64,000 nt of DNA from Zhengitettix transpicula (GCA_037074705.1 CM073594.1:78803009-78867008); one strand, 5' to 3'; counted from the first letter of the stretch, positions 24,601-35,900 are shown. The notes: a model not told the origin generated them from the sequence alone. Made by a program: numbers and translations.

Positions 24601-25256
24601 AATGGCAAACATTCAGTTTTCAGCAAACATGTCAATTCCACTAACCACAGTTTTGATTGGAATAATGTCATAATATTAGATTTTGAAATAAAATATTATG
24701 CAAAAGTAAGGTCTGAAATGTAACATAAAATCCAATTGTTTATCATTTATAACTGTTTTCTCAAATAACCTCTTTGGTCTCCTCTAGTTTACATCTTTGT
24801 TTCAGTTTATTTGAAGAACACTTGATGAGATACACACATTGTGGAAGATACATAGTGTTATAGAAATTTTTGTTAATATACCTGTGTGCAAGTAATTTTT
24901 GTTTATAATTCATTTTTAACTAAGTCCTTGGTTTATTTGATCAATTTTCAATGTCAGTTACAACAATGTACATTACAAACAAGTGTAATAATTCTGTGTT
25001 TCAGTACCAATAGTATGGTGGATTTTAAGGTTATTTATAAACAAAATTTGTAAATTGAAAACACACATTTTATATAAACTTTGTAAATGAAAGTGCTTTA
25101 AAGGCTTTACAATATGATCTGCAACCATTCTTCCACAAAGGTCAGTGAATATAAGCACAAAATGAAAAATATGGCTTATAATATAACAACTCATCTTAGT
25201 AACTCACCAATATTTCCAATTGAACTGGAAATGCCTATAGTATATGGTTCACTCAT
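5750..25256 (-). CDS. SV2-like MFS transporter, complete 12-exon gene (paralogue 1)
   Basis: Coding exons in transcript order are 25208-25256, 22114-22179, 18643-18804, 13921-14083, 12885-13006, 11723-11967, 11431-11612, 10929-11106, 9836-9950, 9329-9488, 8478-8605 and 5750-5805. All junctions are AG/GT, phases agree, and the total is 1626 nt, so 541 aa plus TAA. The start is MSEPYTIGISS. The sequence FETAIAKTGYG precedes TM1. LPSAECDL and DKGWLNAMSY are typical of insect SV2B-like proteins. MFS motif A is GICSDKYGRR (~102-111), ISESPKFL (~232-239) follows TM6, and DLFPTNLR lies at ~474-481. Residues ~330-389 form a loop between TM7 and TM8 with two cysteines and the sequons NDT and NGT, as in SV2 proteins. 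The last exon closes TM12 and ends LLPNTNKSSLK. By family it should be a 12-TM vesicle or plasma-membrane transporter; the substrate is unknown. The introns carry PLE, Gypsy, LINE and hairpin repeats. Confidence 0.9.
5806..8477. other. Last intron of SV2-like paralogue 1
   Basis: 2.7-kb intron. Small chance ORFs at 7141-7842 have no recognisable domain and no codon signature. A segment at about 7850-8330 is less AT rich and may be an old repeat, but I could not identify it. Confidence 0.5.
8931..9042. repeat. Short foldback element
   Basis: The arm gtagaaaaagttctcaggtt at 8931-8950 is matched by its inverse near 9023-9043 (aacccgagaactttttctac), with ~70 bp between. It lies in the intron between exons 10 and 11 of SV2-like paralogue 1. 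Confidence 0.75.
10430..10620 (+). pseudogene. Ty3/Gypsy reverse-transcriptase fragment
   Basis: Plus-strand reading in shifting frames gives LNLNTKKCPFF followed by a degraded FLGH-type segment and N-AIRSENF. This is the RT region just before the RNase H linker in Gypsy pol (usually LN..KC.FF....YLGH.I). The same stretch exists inverted at about 28850-29000. Antisense to the host gene. Confidence 0.5.
12120..12884. other. Intron 5 of SV2-like paralogue 1, nothing recognised
   Basis: AT-rich intronic sequence between exons 5 and 6. No domain-bearing ORF, inverted repeat or microsatellite was seen. Confidence 0.5.
13424..13640 (+). repeat. (TA)n plus hairpin repeat family H, copy 2
   Basis: (TA)n at 13426-13470 is followed by a single plus-strand arm. 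It contains the core CTGATGA (13507-13513), a 7-bp stem (13515-13521 with 13525-13531, one mismatch, loop GAG), then GAAA (13532-13535), and further on the TTTTCAGGTAAGC motif at about 13582. This is the best-preserved core of the family. Confidence 0.65.
14260..15270 (+). pseudogene. Jockey-type LINE ORF2, internally deleted
   Basis: The 5' part (about 14610-14760) encodes a decayed endonuclease start: IEIPLLSETKLTPTHRLNF. The 3' part (about 14790-15266) encodes the end of ORF2: LHSKLTWKYHI (the LDSKLTW..HI motif), KADIIKPIW, and a C-terminal LHVPMVQEDIHDKAIKHN segment ending KRLKKDLG-stop. All of the RT fingers and palm is missing between them. It is in intron 3 of the SV2-like gene, antisense to it. 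Confidence 0.7.
15388..15675. repeat. Hairpin repeat family H, copy 3: near-perfect palindrome between (TA)n tracts
   Basis: 15411-15495 is repeated in inverse at about 15502-15588, including accaatattgc, ctttcaggtaagccac and the cgacaccgcacttcac block. The loop is about ten bases. (TA)n flanks both sides (15390-15408, 15619-15670). As RNA this would form a hairpin of about 85 bp. Confidence 0.9.
17162..17447 (+). mobile_element. Ty3/Gypsy 5' LTR
   Basis: Starts TGTGGGGACGAATATTCC and ends CTCTCCTATA. The PBS-like TTGGTGACCCC follows at 17448. A second copy with the same ends stands alone at 20211-20478. GC content is far above the surroundings, which suggests a relatively recent arrival. 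Confidence 0.85.
17463..18329 (+). CDS. gag: Intact Ty3/Gypsy Gag (288 aa)
   Basis: A retrotransposon Gag, the capsid-forming protein that packages element RNA. The start ATG at 17463 sits 5 bp after the PBS-like sequence and opens MDILNNKIAEL, a coiled-coil start. The PAFWADNTDVWFAQAESQF segment is the conserved start of the capsid N-terminal region of this insect Gypsy lineage. The C-terminus carries a proline- and arginine-rich basic stretch and an unusual single knuckle, CWYHRRFG...RC.PPC, instead of CCHC. The ORF is uninterrupted to TAA at 18327. No protease, RT or integrase follows; sequence becomes pyrimidine-rich low complexity after about 18340 and there is no 3' LTR nearby. It is GC rich, unlike the host exons on either side. 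It lies inside intron 3 of the SV2-like gene, opposite strand. Confidence 0.85.
   Translation: MDILNNKIAELQQEIARLKEDPRGQHHDAAQVCRITPKLPAFWADNTDVWFAQAESQFAIAGITQDATKFNHIAAHLEQRWAAEVQDILVNPPATGKYECLKKALIQRLSPSQERRTRLLLSEAELGDRSPSQFLRYLRSLVGPTQVSDDFLRTLWLQRLPAYVQVAVQSHIDAPLATAAQIADRLMEIPTPGLPPHVHAASTSSQSTNQADELHGPSAPSLEQRLEALTAEVAALRGERRPPARRQPPEQQRGRRDNASTGKCWYHRRFGSRAQRCEPPCSYTQGNE
18900..19210 (-). pseudogene. Penelope-like element, inverted 5'-flank copy of the GIY-YIG region
   Basis: The minus strand encodes CHFSHIIYQINCKLCPTFYIGQ, which is the GIY...YIG pair of a PLE endonuclease, followed by a decayed stretch (SMNRF...AALSNWPKS). The same stretch appears on the plus strand at about 20880-21130. 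Partial inverted copies at the 5' side are a known PLE habit. Confidence 0.75.
19211..21200 (+). pseudogene. Penelope-like retroelement RT + GIY-YIG, split by a solo LTR
   Basis: A Penelope-like element encodes one protein with an RT and a C-terminal GIY-YIG nuclease. Visible in several frames: ADIAIFLADQAVIMNVESYT (RT N-terminus), TIDVVSLYTNIS (about 19707-19740; first catalytic region), GTAIGTQMAPSYANLFMGK (about 19865-19920), FTGDIFILW (about 19978) where the family has F-DDIF, so one catalytic Asp is lost, and IKPTNALQYLHFSSCH (about 20155-20200). A 268-bp solo Gypsy LTR interrupts it at 20211-20478. After it the reading resumes and ends with a GIY-YIG remnant (YQISCKFCPAFYIDQIKQPLHE, about 20975-21050). 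Stops and frameshifts throughout. Confidence 0.82.
20211..20478 (+). mobile_element. Solo Ty3/Gypsy LTR with 4-bp target duplication
   Basis: Same ends as the LTR at 17162 (TGTGGGGACG...CTCCTATA). It is flanked by the direct repeat ATAC at 20207-20210 and 20479-20482, which fits a solo LTR left by LTR-LTR recombination. It interrupts the Penelope-like ORF, so it is younger than that element. Confidence 0.88.
21590..21720 (+). repeat. Hairpin repeat family H, copy 4 (single arm, downstream of PLE)
   Basis: Contains actgactggactaactg, GATTACAGGTAAGTC and then CTGAGGA (21677-21683) with a weak TCC/GGA stem and GAAA (21702-21705). Its position about 400 bp past the PLE endonuclease suggests this repeat family is the terminal part of a PLE. 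Confidence 0.5.
22490..23480. repeat. Inverted repeat arms around a LINE fragment
   Basis: The left arm, about 22500-22640, is the inverse of about 23365-23465; shared blocks include tacctgcagca, ggatccccc and catcctaccccc. Between them lies a LINE ORF2 fragment (about 22780-23280). The arms could be the ends of one element or two oppositely oriented insertions. Confidence 0.6.
22780..23280 (+). pseudogene. LINE ORF2 fragment, endonuclease-RT linker
   Basis: The plus strand, with several stops, reads SLIDYIITNAPKSIHT, then VEYISDHYGQEITLKYEK, then WNSVIVDNIPNSKWGRF...AFNESCPAIIK. SDHYG/Q is the C-terminal end of the LINE endonuclease (SDH motif), and the W..F...FN..CP pattern is the linker before the RT. 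It lies in intron 1 of the SV2-like gene. Confidence 0.6.
23480..24010 (+). repeat. Dispersed repeat family T with TATA-like segment
   Basis: ctataaaaggcc at about 23508 and the block gtgggacaagtaccaaatgc at about 23758-23777 recur at about 35967-35986, with related ctataagaggggag segments at about 36140 and 60027. It looks like part of a retroelement leader or end, but no protein domain is recognisable. Confidence 0.5.
24550..24722 (+). pseudogene. Penelope-like endonuclease C-terminal fragment
   Basis: The plus strand reads LNGKHSVFSKHVNSTNHSFD then WNNVIILDFEIKYYAKVRSEM. This matches the H...TNH.FDW.N..ILD.E..YYKR..SEM pattern that follows the GIY-YIG motif in PLEs. The catalytic part is missing. 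Confidence 0.6.
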
Positions 25257-25499
25257 GCTGTTTCCAGCTATAAAATAAGAATTTGATATTAAGCATGGAC
25301 AAACTACAAATTGAATAAAAAACAGTAATGTAGAATGTGATGAACATGATTATGGGGAAAGTAATTTGACAGTCTACAAAAGTATTTATTTAAGCCAGTA
25401 ATCTGTTTTTCTGTAAAAATTTTCTGTATTTCTGAGAGATGTTCTGAATTTGCGTTTTATCTTATTTTCTGATGATATAAACATTGGTATATTTATTTG

Positions 25500-26240
25500 A
25501 TCACTTACAAAAAAATGGAGAGTCAACATCAACCCCTCCAAATCCTTTGTCCTACACTTCACCCTGAAAAGAAACCCACCCACCCAAATCCCTCTCACCC
25601 TCAATGGAACAAAAAGAAAAGTAACTTACCTAAGTCTCACCCTTGACCCAAAATTATCCTGGCAAGCCCATATTAATAACCTCATCCCCAAAATTAACAA
25701 TAAATTAAAAACCCTATTAAACAAAAACTCCCCATGCTCAATCAATACTAAATGACTAATCTATCTCTCCATTATCCAATGCATCTGGTACTATTCCTGC
25801 CCTATCTGGGGCTCCACCACCAAAACCCACACACAAAAGCTCCAAATTACTCAAAACTAAATACTTTGCTCCATTACCAATACATTGTGGTTCCTAAGAA
25901 ACTCTACAGTCCACAAAGAGATCCAAATCCCTACCATCAACACAATAATCAATCAATCCATATCCTCTCTAATCAAAGGTACCCTAAATCACCCAAATCC
26001 ACCATAGAATACATACATAGCCATCAGTCACCAGCTGCCCCAAACTGTCGCCTGAAACACAAACTCCCAATAGACTTCATACTTCCCCGCCAACACTCAG
26101 GCACTTCCTGACAAATCCTCTTCCCATTAACTCCTGCCTGATAACCCACCTATGCCATTCTCTTATCAACACTCCAAACCTTCACAGTAATAACAAAATA
26201 CTCATCTCACCTTCCACCTCAAACATCCTCAGAACTGCAA
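25500..26240 (+). pseudogene. Jockey-type LINE ORF2 C-terminal half
   Basis: The plus strand reads WRVNINPSKSFVLHFT, LTLNGTKRKVTYLSLTLDPK, LSWQAHINNLIPKINNKL, CPIWGSTTKTH and ITNTLWFLRNSTVHKEIQIP. These are the RT thumb and C-terminal motifs of the Jockey clade (LTLD.KLTW..HI, CP.WG, A.WF.RN..IH.DL.IP). Interrupted by stops. It lies just upstream of the SV2-like paralogue 1 start exon, on the opposite strand. Confidence 0.8.
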
Positions 26241-26249
26241 GCTAACATG

Positions 26250-28140
26250 TGAATTATTTACCATAATTTTTGTAAATACTTGTAAATTTATTAACTAAAT
26301 TGTATAATCGAAAGACAAAAGTTTTTAATAATAATAGTAAACTTACAAAAATATATGTTATTGAGTTCTTCTGCTGAGTTGATGATACCATAAGTATACC
26401 GTAAATATGTGGCTATAACAACCACATGTAGCTTATCAAGGATGCCATTACATTAAATACATCACTTAATTTTACACTGATGTATATGTTTTCATAGCTA
26501 CATATGACATATACTGTGTTTTTATAATTATTAAACATGGAGTTATTTAAAGTTATCATAAGTTCTAAGTTATTTTATTTCCTTTTAAAAATCTTTCTAA
26601 AATAAACTACACTTTTTTTGCTGAATTTGTAATATGAATGTGGAATGTGGTGACTTGTTCTTTCATATATTTATTGATTTATGATTTTATTATTCTATGA
26701 TTTTAGTCTAGAACAATACAACATTACATACTCAATAAAATTTTATGCTTTGCAAATGAGACTGGTTGAGGAATTAAAGAAAAAATATTGGAGTAATAAA
26801 TAATTAAATAATTAAAAGAAGTACTGACAATGAATTAGTTTTAGCTTACTTGAATCAAGTCTTGAATTATGCATACTTATCCCAGTAACCCACAAATTTA
26901 TAATTTTAATTAAAGATAGTGCAAGGCACTCTTTGTCTCGTGTAATCAGTGATGACATAAGAATTTTAGTCAAGGCTACACAAAAAGATATTTATGACTT
27001 TTGGCACTAACTGCTGTTTCATCCTTGGCACTCATTTATGATTTTACACAGTGAGAAAATTGAAACTATAAGAGAATCATGCTAATGTTACTTTGTGTCA
27101 ATCTTTCATTCCTGTACAAACAGTTTGTATCATGTTAATAATAATTTTCATTTTCTACCAAATTATGCAATATATTTTGTTTGAATGATATACTTTTGGT
27201 ATTGTTATATTTATTTTATAAACTCCAGTATTTTATGCAAAGTATGAGTCTTATGTAACTGTAACATTATTGATAAGTAATTAAAATTGGTTAATTTTAT
27301 CAATTTAATTTATGAAAAACTGTATTTATATAATGAGCAACCTCAAAATTGTATTTATATTAATGATAAATGTATGCAAATATTCAAGGAAGAATAATTA
27401 TGTTTGAAGAAAGTTAAGTTTGTGAACAGATTAAAACCTTTAATGTAAATAAAAAGTATAAACTCTACACATTTAGTGTTTTATTGATGAAAACAATTTG
27501 AACTTTGAATTTTTAATATATATAAAAATGGAACACAATTAATAAGTCATATAAAATTCAAATAATCAATATTATTGGACTGCTCTATTATTTTTTTTAC
27601 TCACTGTGCCCAATGTTTATTTTTCTACTAATTTTCCTTAATTAAATACTAGCATAAAGACATTTATTTTAATATTGATGTTATAATTAGGAATTTAAAC
27701 TAATTAATATTAAATTGGTATATAAAGAAATAGTGAATTCCATTTATTTTAATTTTTTTTGAAAATATTTGTTCTAGCAAGTTTGAAATATATTTTCTTT
27801 TACAGATAAAAAACATTTGCTGAATTATACTTATCTTGAAAGAAATTATCTTTATTAAGCCAGTGTATGGTAATAATTGTTGCTTATATCAGGTACATAT
27901 ATTAAATAAAATTTCTTGGAGTTATTAATTGTTGACATGATTAGAGTAAATTATTAGTACATTTCATCAAGGTATGAAAAGTGAATGTGTTGTTAATGCT
28001 AGCAAAAGAGTTATTTGAATCAGAAATAATATAGAAATGAATTAGAGATTGTATTAATGTTCAACTAAATATTAATTTAACATATTTAAAATGTCTGGGT
28101 TATTTTATTACAAAAGTTTTACTGAATTTGGTTACCTGAA
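26250..28140. other. Intergenic AT-rich stretch, nothing recognised
   Basis: Between the Jockey fragment and the Gypsy pol relic. AT rich, no ORF with a domain, no clear repeat. The promoter of SV2-like paralogue 1 should lie at its left side or in 25.3-26.3 kb, but no core promoter is evident. Confidence 0.45.
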
Positions 28141-28144
28141 AAAT

Positions 28145-30770
28145 TTAAAAGTTACAATTTATTAAAGAAAAAACACTTATATTTAAGTTTATAACAAAGT
28201 AGATAAGATACACACCACCGAAAAAATTGTTGGCATTATTTTCTTGATGTGATAAGTTTATAATAATGTTACAACTAAATATAACTTTTTGTCTCATAGT
28301 AAATCTTATGTTCAATCCAGGCACTATTTGGAGGCCTACTGATGGACAATAAGTTACAGGATGCCATATCCCTTCAGCTTGTACTTGCTGGACATTTTCT
28401 TTGGTTGATGGTTGTGGTAATATTGGGGTACCCAGCACAATCTCTTTTGGTGTGAATGAGACACTTTCTCCCTTCTTACTGACCAGGACTTATCTAAGCT
28501 GATCAATATGACATTTTAACATGCTACCAGAGACAATTTTTTTTTATAATGGATTTGGCATAATTTTGCTGAGATTTCTCTAAACTCCCATTCATTTTGA
28601 CCTCTCGTTTTTAGATGAGTTTGTACCCTTTCGCCAACTTGGAATGACCATACTGTCTTGTGTGAAGCTTTGTTGGGTTGAGGATAAAAAGAAAAATTGC
28701 ATCACATTGAATCTATAGCAGTCGAAATGAAACTGTTTACCAGCATTAACTAGGTGGAAACCCGAGAAGCCTTCCTTAATGAGTGATTAATCTCAGAAAG
28801 GTTCAGAGTATTTTAATGTTCTTTAGAGGAGGCATGTTCTTGAAGGCATGTGTCTTCTCTGGAAATTTCCTGATCTTATTGCATTCAATTAAGTGTCACA
28901 AATATCCATTTTTTTTGGAAAAATGTTTACATTTTCCTGTTTAGATGAAGGTCATATTCTGATAGATGCTGAAAACACAATCTGAGATTGTATAAACATC
29001 CTTCAATTGAGTACAATCAAAGTGTTGTGGTAAGGTTGTTTATTTGAGACTTATGATATCAATAAAATTGAATTTCGATTTATTATTAATTTAGTCTGGT
29101 GCAATTATTTCAATTTATTATCAACATTATCTGGTGTCATAATTACACCGAAATATTATAAATTTCTTCCGGACATAAACAAAATGCTCACATTCAATTT
29201 GAAAATCTCAGGGTGGAAATCGAACCAATAATGAAGTGACAATTAAAATCCTTTTTAAAAAAGATAATGACAGATTAAACCGGAATTTGATGATGTAAAT
29301 ATGTAGGTGCGTTTGGAAAATAGTGGGCAGTGTCTTTTCTTTTTCTTGCAGCTATCCAAAATAAAACTTTGTCGTCCAGCCAGTTATGGCATGACACTTC
29401 GTTGCTGTACTTTTCCCAAATGTCAGTGCTACAAGACACCAACTTACATCCTGTTCATTTTTACCAACCAGAACTTGTGCCATCCTGTAAGTAACTTCTC
29501 AACATCTAGGTTGACCATTCACTGCCCAGTGACCGCCTGCTGCATTGTCCAGACAAAAAAATCTCCTTCCCGCTTCTATGTTTACAGAAGCAAATTCTTT
29601 TTCGTTGATGCGCACTTTGTATATGCTGGTGTTAAGTCAATATATATATAATTTTATATTCCAAATTATAATTGAGGGACATGATCACACCACAATGTCA
29701 AAGTACTGTTCCATATTAGGATGAACCCTGATTATCTGAGAAATAATTGGATTGAATTTGGATGGTGCTGTTTTAATTCCAAAACTTAAGCAGTGCATCT
29801 TATTATGTGCCACAATGTGTTGAAATACATTATATAATACTGCTTCCTTTGTATTCTTTGAGATGCGGGTATGCCTTAAAAGGATCTAGTTTACAGAAAT
29901 AATGGGAGTTCGGTAAACAGTTTAAAACATTATCAATGTGTCTGATTGGATAGCTTGCTTTCACAAGTTTTTCTGTAACTACACATTTATAATCAATGCA
30001 AAGTCTCACCCCTCCATCTTCTTTAGGGAAAACTATTTATGGTGAACACCAGCCCCTTATTGAAATCAGTGAACTGATAACTGCAGCTATCATAGTGACA
30101 AGTTCTTTAGATTCACACCCACATAGATCATATGGGAAAGTTTCACTCTCAGAAAAATAGGTTTTGCTCTTGTATGCAGTTGTAACTTAATTGTGAAATT
30201 GGGAAAATATCCAATTGTTTCCTTGAAATAGGAGCAAAATATTTTAAAATGTCATCCAGTAACATAATGGTGTTTTTTTTATGAAGACTGTGTTTTCTTA
30301 TCAGTATATACTTGCTGTAAATTAATTCCCAGTCATCCCAGTAATGCATCATGACCACCAGGAACAATTCATAGCTCACCAGATATTTGCTTAACATACA
30401 TCAACAGTGACCTTACCCTGTGACTTGATAATGTTACCTGAATAGGACTGTAAAGCTATGTTGGACTCTTAACTGGCACATTCTAATCAAATATACCTGA
30501 GATAATCTCTTGCAAGATATGAAAATTTAGTACCATAATCAACTTCAACAGTTAGGATTTACCATTGATATTCACATGTTCAAGGTACTTGTCATAATGT
30601 GGACAGAGTTCAAATAAGTCAATAACTTCATAGTGCTCAACAGCTTTTCCTGACTGATTTGATTCAGACCATAGACAGCATTGATTTTTCTTTTTCTGTC
30701 CTTCAGTGGTTTATTAGTGATTTTGTAACTATTTCTAATCTCTTCCATCAATGTAATGATACACACCATT
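28145..30770 (-). pseudogene. Ty3/Gypsy pol relic (protease, RT, integrase end)
   Basis: Minus-strand reading, in order. Protease: a NINGKS...VEVD-G segment and PGGHDALLG-like region (about 30330-30590). RT: FPKEDGGVRLCIDYK, VKASYPIRHIDNVLN, HYFCKLDPFKAY (about 29860-30050), then a degraded YFDDI (QYFDIVV) near 29690. Later RT and RNase H scraps at about 28850-29030. Integrase C-terminus: SGSMLKCHIDQLR (about 28490-28530) and the linker TPKEIVLGTPILPQPS (about 28415-28450). Many stops and frameshifts. It lies in the intergenic gap between the two SV2-like genes. Confidence 0.75.
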
Positions 30771-31839
30771 GAGACACAAACCCTCTTCCTACCAAATCTA
30801 CAGGTAATTTTGTTTTAATGTGCTTGGCATTCACTGGCTCGACGGTTAGGGGTCTACTTCTTCCACATCAGAAACAGATATTCTGTTCAGTTCCCTATAA
30901 TCAGGAGGCGACTGACAGTCACTGTAATTAGAGTGCTAGGGAGTGGAGGAGCTAAAATATCAACAAAAAATTTGATTCTTTGTCATTGATTGTTATATTT
31001 GGCATAACGGCACCTTCAATTTTATTGATATCACCAGAAAATGGTATGTTTTAAGGTTTTGATTGCTTATTAGTCAACTTTCTATTTTGACTACCTCAAG
31101 AGCAGTGGCTTTTGTCAGAGATCATCAAACATTGTCAAGGCAATTGTGGGAGTTGTTCACTTATCCAATTGTCCCATAATTCTCTAACAAACTGTGTACT
31201 TCAGAAAATAAGAAAATGTCTGCAGTTAAAATATGCATTTTGCATTTTTATTTTACTGAAAATTGTAAAGCAGAAACATATTCAGTAATGGTTTACCATT
31301 TGTTTTGATAGTTTTTTAAAAAGTAATATTGAAAAAGTCAAACACTTTTGCAAGGTGTGAGCATTTATTTAAACAAACCAATTAATTCATCATTAGACTT
31401 TTATTGCTTTGTCAAGGCCCAAAAAAGCCGACAAGCTATTATAGTGGATTAAACAAATTGACACACACAAAATTTGAGCAATTTGTCATTTTTCATTGTA
31501 AGATCATTTTCGAATCTTTCCAGATACCATGTGAACTTTCCCTTCTTAAGTTCTAATACTCAAATAGTGTGATGTTTGAAAAATTTGTGTTTTTAGTGTA
31601 TTCAGAACTAGGACTAATTCTGAGCTGAGGTCATCGCATTTATTGAGCACAAAACTCGACTATGAATGAATAAAATTGTAATTTATCCATATTGAATATA
31701 CATCAAATCCAGGTACGTTTGATACAATAATGTCAACCTTTGTGTTAGAAACTGATATAGGACGAAGTCTTGGAGACAGAATAAAAATTTTATTGATACT
31801 TTTTTACTTGTCGCCAATTATAACTACATAGATACTGAT

Positions 31840-32640
31840 AAATTTATAACTTTTTGACTTTTTATTGATGGCTTATGTGCATTTTTGCTTAGAAGCCTAT
31901 ATAATAAAAGTTTATTCCCATAGTCTTCTTATTGTTCAAATTAATTTATTTTCTATAAATCTCGTATTTAAATATGACATTTTAATATATCAAATATACA
32001 TCCTATTGGAGAGAGTAACAATTATTTCTGCACATTAATATATTGTAATCATCAGCAAATAGGACTTTGTGCTGTGTAGCCATTGAGGGTGATCATTTAT
32101 GTATAAAATAAATAGCCAGGGGCCAAGGACTGGCCCTTGTGGTACACCTTATTTTAAGAGTTCTTTGAGATGATTCGTAAACCTTAAATCTTTGTGAAAT
32201 TTTCATGCCTAATTTTTTGTGTGTGTGACCTATCCTCAATGTATGATTTTATAAAAGCCAATGATAATCCACAAATGCCAAAATTAAAAACAACATTTTA
32301 TGGAGTGTAGTGTCAAAAACTTTGCTGAGGAAATATTAGTCATCATTACCTTTTGGTAAACTACCCTTGGAGGTTAATTAAAAACATTATATGGTGCTTG
32401 GATTTTTGAATGTTTCTCTCTAAAACCATACTGAATCAAATATCTCTTTAAGAACTGTGCTATTCTTTTATACATTACTTTTTCTAATATTTTTGAAAAA
32501 AACTGATGAAATGATATGTCTGTAATTTAAAATGTAATTAGTTTTCTCTTTCTTGTGTAGGGGAATAATTTTTGCAGTTTTTAGGAGGATTGGTAAGGAA
32601 GCAGTAGTGCCTACTGTTGGATCCATTACAAGTATGTCAG
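31840..32640 (-). pseudogene. CR1/Jockey-type LINE reverse transcriptase relic
   Basis: The minus strand, in order: TAKIIPLHKKEKTNYIL, FFSKILEKVMYKRIAQFLK, IQYGFRE, SKVFDTTLHKMLF, FIKSYIEDRSHTQ, GVPQGPVLGPWLFILYINDH and LFADDYNIL. These are RT motifs 0 to 5 in correct order, including the catalytic FADD (about 32060). Several frameshifts and stops break it. It sits ~300 bp downstream of the last exon of SV2-like paralogue 2, same strand. Confidence 0.82.
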
Positions 32641-32928
32641 GTCGTAACTATTACATTACTACACATCTTTAAATGGCATCAGGAACATCAGAAATTTTAC
32701 AGGAGATAGAGAATTTTAGGTTACTTATTACATGCAAAGTGGTTCCACAGTGACAATATGCTGGAATTTGGAGCAACCAATTCTATTTTTTAGATCTGGT
32801 GAAATATCTTCATTTCCTTGTGTAGCATTAAATAAAAGTCATTTGATTTAAATATTTTTTAATAAAAATTTGTTTAATTTTAAATTATGGAAATATATTA
32901 TAATTTTTATAAGGTAATTATGTATACT

Positions 32929-35900
32929 TCACACCAGTAATGTCACAGCTGCACAGGCTGAAACAAAAAAATTGATAATAGTTATATAATCAACCTTAAG
33001 AATAATTTACAGTATTACACTTAGGCCTACCTAATGATAAAATTCCCAAGGAAAAAAATGGAAGTCCACAAGAAATATCCATTAATAATGGGAAAAATAG
33101 ATTTCCTAGAAATGCGCCAATCTCACCAAACATCATAGACAAACTTACAGACATTGTTCTGTAATGTTAAACAACATTATATTACAGTTTCAAATATATG
33201 GTGTATAATAGGATACAATTTTTATTAGTAAATTGCCACTTGTATTGTCTAAATTTTCATTATTATAAACATAAAGGAAGATAATTGTACTTGACAAATT
33301 AGTTTTATATGAATTTCAATTTGTTCCAAATACAATTCTATGGTTTCAGGCCGGGCCTATATTTTATTCAACGTTTGGTCGGTAGGTTCCGCCATCGTCG
33401 TCAGATTGGCTGTAATGCCAGTAACGTGGTACTCGCACGGCGGCGTGTTCCCATCCCCTGGAAGCTGTGTTGAGTTCTGATTGGTCGTCCGGGGCGTCTT
33501 GGTCGTCAGGGCGGTAATTTTGGCGTTTTATAGTTGAAATCCCAAACTTTTCTGAGCTGGAACCCTCTATCCCAGTTAAGGTGTAATCCGAAAGAAGAAA
33601 AAGACAGATAGCTTTTACGATCACGTCCCTCTTGCCATATACAGGTCAGACAACAATAAAAATCGGCGGGATGCTAAGAAGACACAATAAAAATACAGTC
33701 TTCAAGCCTCAAATGAAGCTTAAGAATATTCTTATTTCAGTGAAGAATAAAATTGGTTTAAAAACCAAATACCGTGCGGTCTTAATTATATCGGCCAAAC
33801 CATGCGAACTGAAGAACATCGGTGTTCGGAATATGAGTACAGACGGATGGTCGAACAGCACAATCACTGAAGCTATTGAAATCAGGCCTTCAAACAATTC
33901 ACTGAAACGAGGGAGCAAATCTTGGGAACCACTCATGTCAGTGTGAAACGCCAGAAAATTCGCAGCGTCCACTCTAGGGACGGCAACCCGGGCATTAGGG
34001 CCGCCATTTTGGCTGTAAGTGTGAGAAAAATATTAAAATATTGATGTGTTCAATACCCATTTAATAGAAAATTTCACGTACCGATTTTTTCGCTGGTTAA
34101 AAATATTTAAACTATTATTGAAAAATTAATGCAGAATTTGTAAAGGACTGAAAGTAAGAAAAAAAAGTTTTTTGTGATTTTAGCGTAGTTATTTTATTTT
34201 GTTTTCAAAAAAATAACATTTTGATTGTTTGTACAATAGTACACATTTTTAATAGCACTTAAATATGTAAAAATATATGATTAACTATATGACTAGATAC
34301 AGACATTACTTAATTAATTTCTATTGTTTTGTACTACTTGATTATCTACGTTATGTTATGTGTTTAATTCTAAATACATGTACTATTAACGTTTAAATGA
34401 AATGATTTTTTTTTAAAGTAAAAAATATATGTATTTTAGTTTTATTTAATATATTGCAATGCCAATTAATTAGGCCATTAATTGTTTGGACATAAAATTT
34501 GAATTGTTTGAGAAATCCATTATAGCGGTCTGATCGAACGAAGCAACAATTAGGGAAGCGAGCTCACTTTGCTTTGTCGAAAATTCAAAAATGGCGTATG
34601 CGCGCTAAAACTCGGGAGAACTAGGAGTTAGTTTTGCGGAAGAACATCGTAAAGAGCAGAACAAGTAATATAACTGTGGGTTAGCGGAGAAAGATTGTTA
34701 GGAGCTGATGACGGAAAGACATTATGAGGAGCTGAACAAGAAATATAATTTAAGCAGAGACTAGACATCGTCAATGTATAACTAGTTAAAGTTGTAAATT
34801 AATACGAAGAAAATATTCACGCCGCAAGTATTGCAGCGTAAATATTTGAAAAGTAAGTCTACAGCCAGGAGCTAAAGAAAAGTTAGTTCGCTCCTAAAGA
34901 ATAAACAGTTAAAATAAATCGTCAAGGAGATACGTTGCAGTTTACGTCCAATTCAGTAAAAGACTAATAAATCTACGAATCATAGGATTCCGGTAAAGCG
35001 AACAGACATCAGATAGCTGACATTCAGGAGGATCATCCGAGTTATGTTTGTTAATATTGATTATTATTATTTTTTAATTAACGCCTTCCATTTAATTATT
35101 ACCTAAATGGCGCTTCACGTGAGGTAAATTCTTATAATTCTTTAAATTAAAAATAAATTAAACGACCTATTATTTTAATTATTACAATATATATTGTAGA
35201 GAAATCGGAATTTTCTCGTTTCGACGATATAATCTCCCAGTTCGGCTTTCAGCTCAGTTTTCTCAGATGATCAATTTTAAAAAAGGGTTCCAGATAATAT
35301 TTTGATGAAAAAAATCATCAAAACTTTTTTAATTAAAAAACAAATACAAGTTTATTAATAACGACGAGACATGAGAAACTTTTTTAATTTTTAAAAAAAC
35401 AAGTTTATTAATAACGTCGAGATATGAGATATTCACATATTCCAGGCGATACAAAACTCAAAGGAAAGCCGGCCAAAGTAAATGCAGCATGACAACAGGC
35501 CCAACAATGACCGATTGTCATGTTACAATATATATTCTTAAGGGGGCGGCAATTTTTCTTGTCCGGGGCGACGTAGCCGCTATAACCGGCGCTGATATCT
35601 GCCCCGGACGAAATTAGAAAGACGACCAATCAGAACCCAGGGGTGAAGAGCGCGGTTCAGGTATAAGTGTCAGTGCCACCGTACTTCCCCCCGGATAAAA
35701 GCCTGCTACTCTATTTTCCGGATGGGATAACTTCCTGTTCGGGATTTTCCTCATCTTTGCTTTACGACAGGGGTTGCAAAATAAGCCGTGACACCTTGTT
35801 CGGTTAAGAGGGGCGTATGTTCCGGTGTCGCAGACGTGGAAACGGTAAGAGTTGTTCGTTGATTCTATTGGACCAGTCGGCCACCTGCCCATCAAATTCA

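Noticed and set aside
34455..35186. Family Z as a DNA transposon with TGTAAT/ATTACA inverted ends
   Set aside because: The tRNA-Lys-type PBS directly after the terminus and the TG...CA ends fit an LTR better; the inverted match is only six bases.
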